From Prevotellaceae bacterium (GTDB lineage Bacteria; Bacteroidota; Bacteroidia; Bacteroidales; UBA932), in assembly GCA_031287815.1 (NCBI GenBank), contig JAITSM010000194.1:1-7345 (forward strand): a stretch of 7,345 bases of DNA, given 5' to 3'. A program made the translations under genes and the position numbers. Shown one piece after another: positions 5,842 through 7,345 of the stretch. Under the pieces are notes generated by a model that worked only from the letters and a program-made list of their open reading frames with translations, did not search any database and was not told where the DNA came from. Numbering within the stretch: position 1 is the first letter of the stretch; every line of letters begins with the position of its first letter.

Positions 5842-6843
5842 ATGAAAAAAATTATCTTTCTTTTCGCTATGCTCGCAGGCATTGCGGCAAGCGCACAAAG
5901 CGGCGTCAGTGTTACGCCCGTTAGCGTAGATTACACCAAAAGTCAAGTTAGGTTCCATGTCTCGTGGGCAAACAATTCGCGCACCGGCACGCATAATTCC
6001 AAGGTATGGGTGTGGGTAGATTACCTCGAAATAACCGGCAATGCGCCTTCCGGCAGTTGGACGCGTGCATTGATTTCCGGAACGCCGACGGCTACTTCCG
6101 GTACGCCTTTGCGGGAATCCGACAATAACATGGGTTTTTGGCTACAAGGGACTTCGGGAAATTCCGGCAGCTATAATGTAACCGTAACGGTTACATTAAG
6201 CAGTGTGCCCCCTAAATTCAGTTGGTGCGCCTATGTTTCCGACTGTCCGCCCACTATTAAGTTCTCTACCCAGCGCGACTTGACGATGACCGGAACAGTC
6301 CCCTTTATCATTACTTATACGGATAACGATACGGCTACGGTGAATGCCACAAGTTTTACGCTGGCTTCCGGCAAAACATTTAAAAACGTAACCGATGCTA
6401 CTTTTTGTCCCACTTACGTAAATAATACCATTGGGGGCACTATTCCCACTGTGGGAACAGAGCAAGGCGCTACTACAATTACTTGCAATGGTTCGACTTT
6501 GTATGTCCAAAGTGCAATAAAGGGGAGTTCTCCCTGGTTGCCGAATAATTATTGCCCGGTAGGTTGGCGTTGGCCCAACGACACAGAATTATGCTGCATT
6601 GTAAGTGCAAGTACGTTTCGGGCAGCATCTAGATTTATATGGTCGAACCAAGACCAGAGCGAAAGCCTCGGTGTCGCTGGTGGGTGGCCTTGTCGTAGCG
6701 GTTACTCGAACGTTTCTGACTGCTGCAGTGGTGTGAGCTGCTGCGGATACGGTGGTATATACGACGGCCACTTTTATTGGTCGAGATACGTGGGTGCCCG
6801 CACAAAGACCGAAGTTTATAGTGTAGTATGCGTAAAAACTTGA
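5842..6843 (+). CDS. Exported cysteine-rich protein with FISUMP-like C-terminus
   Basis: This 333-aa protein has a clear Sec signal peptide (KK, hydrophobic 4-16, likely cut ASA|Q after residue 18), so the mature protein is periplasmic or surface-located. There is no lipobox and no T9SS C-terminal domain that I recognise. Residues about 22-155 look like a beta-rich domain of unknown function. Residues about 235-333 resemble the Fibrobacter succinogenes major paralogous domain: NYCPVGWRWPNDTEL (236-250), FYWS (311-314) and a closing YSVVCVK (326-332). Thirteen cysteines occur (C129, C135, C189, C215, C238, C251, C252, C284, C294, C295, C300, C301, C330), clustered near the end, which suggests disulfides. 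Function is unknown; adhesion or ligand binding is only a guess. It stands alone between ileS and the rRNA operon. Confidence 0.88.
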   Translation: MKKIIFLFAMLAGIAASAQSGVSVTPVSVDYTKSQVRFHVSWANNSRTGTHNSKVWVWVDYLEITGNAPSGSWTRALISGTPTATSGTPLRESDNNMGFWLQGTSGNSGSYNVTVTVTLSSVPPKFSWCAYVSDCPPTIKFSTQRDLTMTGTVPFIITYTDNDTATVNATSFTLASGKTFKNVTDATFCPTYVNNTIGGTIPTVGTEQGATTITCNGSTLYVQSAIKGSSPWLPNNYCPVGWRWPNDTELCCIVSASTFRAASRFIWSNQDQSESLGVAGGWPCRSGYSNVSDCCSGVSCCGYGGIYDGHFYWSRYVGARTKTEVYSVVCVKT

Positions 6844-6873
6844 CAAAACATTATCTGGAAATTTAGTTGAAAT

Positions 6874-6889
6874 AGGTTAAAAATAACCT
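6874..6889 (+). terminator. Probable intrinsic terminator of the secreted-protein gene
   Basis: aggtta (6874-6879) and taacct (6884-6889) form a 6-bp stem with an AAAA loop, 31 nt after the stop codon. It is followed by tactttttaaattattttt, which is T-rich. The stem is short and has little GC, so termination may be partial. Confidence 0.5.
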
Positions 6890-7061
6890 TACTTTTTAAA
6901 TTATTTTTCCTGTAATAAATTATCAAATGAGAAAATAGGTGTCTGAATATCGAACAGGTATTTTTGGATTTTAGGCAGCATAAATCAATTGTTTTGTTTG
7001 CGCTATTTCCTTTATGAAATAAGGATTAGACAAAGAATTTTCCATCACACGAAAAAAATAT

Positions 7062-7092
7062 TTTGCAGGTTTCAAAAAATGTTATACCTTTG
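7062..7092 (+). promoter_or_regulatory. Ribosomal RNA operon promoter
   Basis: TTTG (7062-7065), 19 nt, then TACCTTTG (7085-7092) perfectly fits the Bacteroides-type consensus. An A/T-rich tract (about 7043-7062) lies upstream like an UP element. The predicted start is near 7099, giving a leader of about 160 nt before mature 16S. Confidence 0.8.
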
Positions 7093-7125
7093 CAGCCCGT
7101 TTTGGAAAAACAAGACCAAAACGTC

Positions 7126-7137
7126 GTTCTTTGATAA
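7126..7137 (+). promoter_or_regulatory. boxA-like antitermination element in the rRNA leader
   Basis: gttctttgataa resembles the boxA sequence (consensus around TGCTCTTTAACA) recognised by the NusB/S10 antitermination complex. Its position, about 27 nt into the predicted rRNA transcript, and the common GTTCTTTGA string in Bacteroidetes rRNA leaders support this. Confidence 0.5.
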
Positions 7138-7176
7138 GACTGATAAAAAGACAACACTAAGAGTTTATTTTAGGTA

Positions 7177-7214
7177 AAGGTATAAAAATACCTTCGTCAT
7201 ACCTTTAAAGTATG
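7177..7214 (+). other. Paired small hairpins in the pre-16S leader
   Basis: aaggtat (7177-7183) pairs with atacctt (7188-7194) around AAAA. catac (7198-7202) pairs with gtatg (7210-7214). The two share complementary segments (aggtat with atacct at 7200-7205), so alternative folds are possible. They lie in the region removed during 16S maturation. Confidence 0.45.
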
Positions 7215-7256
7215 AAGTAGTCGGGACAAGCGCAATATTAGATAGAAATTTTATAT

Positions 7257-7345
7257 ACAATGAAGAGTTTGATCCTGGCTCAGGATGAACGCTAGCGGCA
7301 GGCTTAACACATGCAAGTCGAGGGGCAGCGGGGGTAGCAATACCT
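7257..7345 (+). rRNA. rrs: 16S ribosomal RNA, 5' end (truncated by the window)
   Basis: The universal 5' segment agagtttgatcctggctcag lies at 7264-7283 and is followed by gatgaacgctagcggcagg and cttaacacatgcaagtcgag, as in Bacteroidales. By alignment to E. coli positions the mature 5' end should be near 7257. Only about the first 89 nt, into variable region V1, are present, so family-level identity cannot be settled. Confidence 0.97.

Larger units (their letters stand above)
6844..7256. other. AT-rich spacer and 16S leader
   Basis: No gene is supported here. The stretch holds a probable terminator (6874-6889), a single TAnnTTTG match without an upstream box (6959-6966), the rRNA promoter (7062-7092), a boxA-like element (7126-7137) and leader hairpins (7177-7214). 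A small open frame across 6989-7177 overlaps the promoter and is not coding. Confidence 0.7.

Noticed and set aside
5557..5994. 145-aa open frame on the minus strand
   Set aside because: Overlaps the signal peptide and N-terminus of the 5842 gene antisense, crosses repeats and has no recognisable domain.
6959..6966. Second rRNA promoter (TATTTTTG)
   Set aside because: The -7 box matches, but no TTTG lies 19-21 nt upstream.

Overview
The window reads as a chromosomal segment of a Bacteroidales bacterium. Three signals support this. The 16S rRNA 5' end at the right edge has a Bacteroidales-like sequence (…ggcttaacacatgcaagtcgagg…). Several promoters match the Bacteroides-type consensus TTTG-N19-21-TAnnTTTG. 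The IleRS, LspA and zinc-less DksA-like proteins also have features I associate with Bacteroidetes. No genus is assigned; only about 89 nt of 16S is visible.

Layout, left to right. (1) Positions 1-538 hold no convincing gene. They hold a small hairpin, a 21-bp tandem repeat array (133-363), heptamer repeats of the form NNNAAAC, and duplicated or inverted copies of a GGCGCCAGC motif around the array. (2) A minus-strand housekeeping cluster follows: ileS (1643-5086), a DksA/TraR-family regulator (1189-1578) and lspA (539-1159). It is transcribed right to left, with a probable promoter before ileS and another before the dksA-like gene. (3) Positions 5087-5841 are a 755-bp gene-free region. It carries an 8-bp tandem repeat, a 24-bp tandem array of small hairpins whose stems change in a compensatory way, a very good plus-strand promoter (5373-5403), two further hairpins, and more AAAC heptamers. 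(4) A plus-strand gene (5842-6843) encodes an exported, cysteine-rich protein. Its C-terminal part resembles the Fibrobacter succinogenes major paralogous (FISUMP) domain. (5) An AT-rich spacer contains a probable terminator and a near-perfect rRNA promoter with a boxA-like leader. It leads into the 16S rRNA gene, cut off by the window end.

The housekeeping genes are ordinary: isoleucine charging, RNA-polymerase regulation and lipoprotein maturation. The interest lies in the intergenic regions, where four different tandem periodicities (7, 8, 21 and 24 bp) occur, and in the secreted protein. The C-terminus of that protein has a composition that could fit a diversified, C-type-lectin-like variable region, but this is only a hypothesis. 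No reverse transcriptase, transposase, CRISPR array or phage gene is visible.
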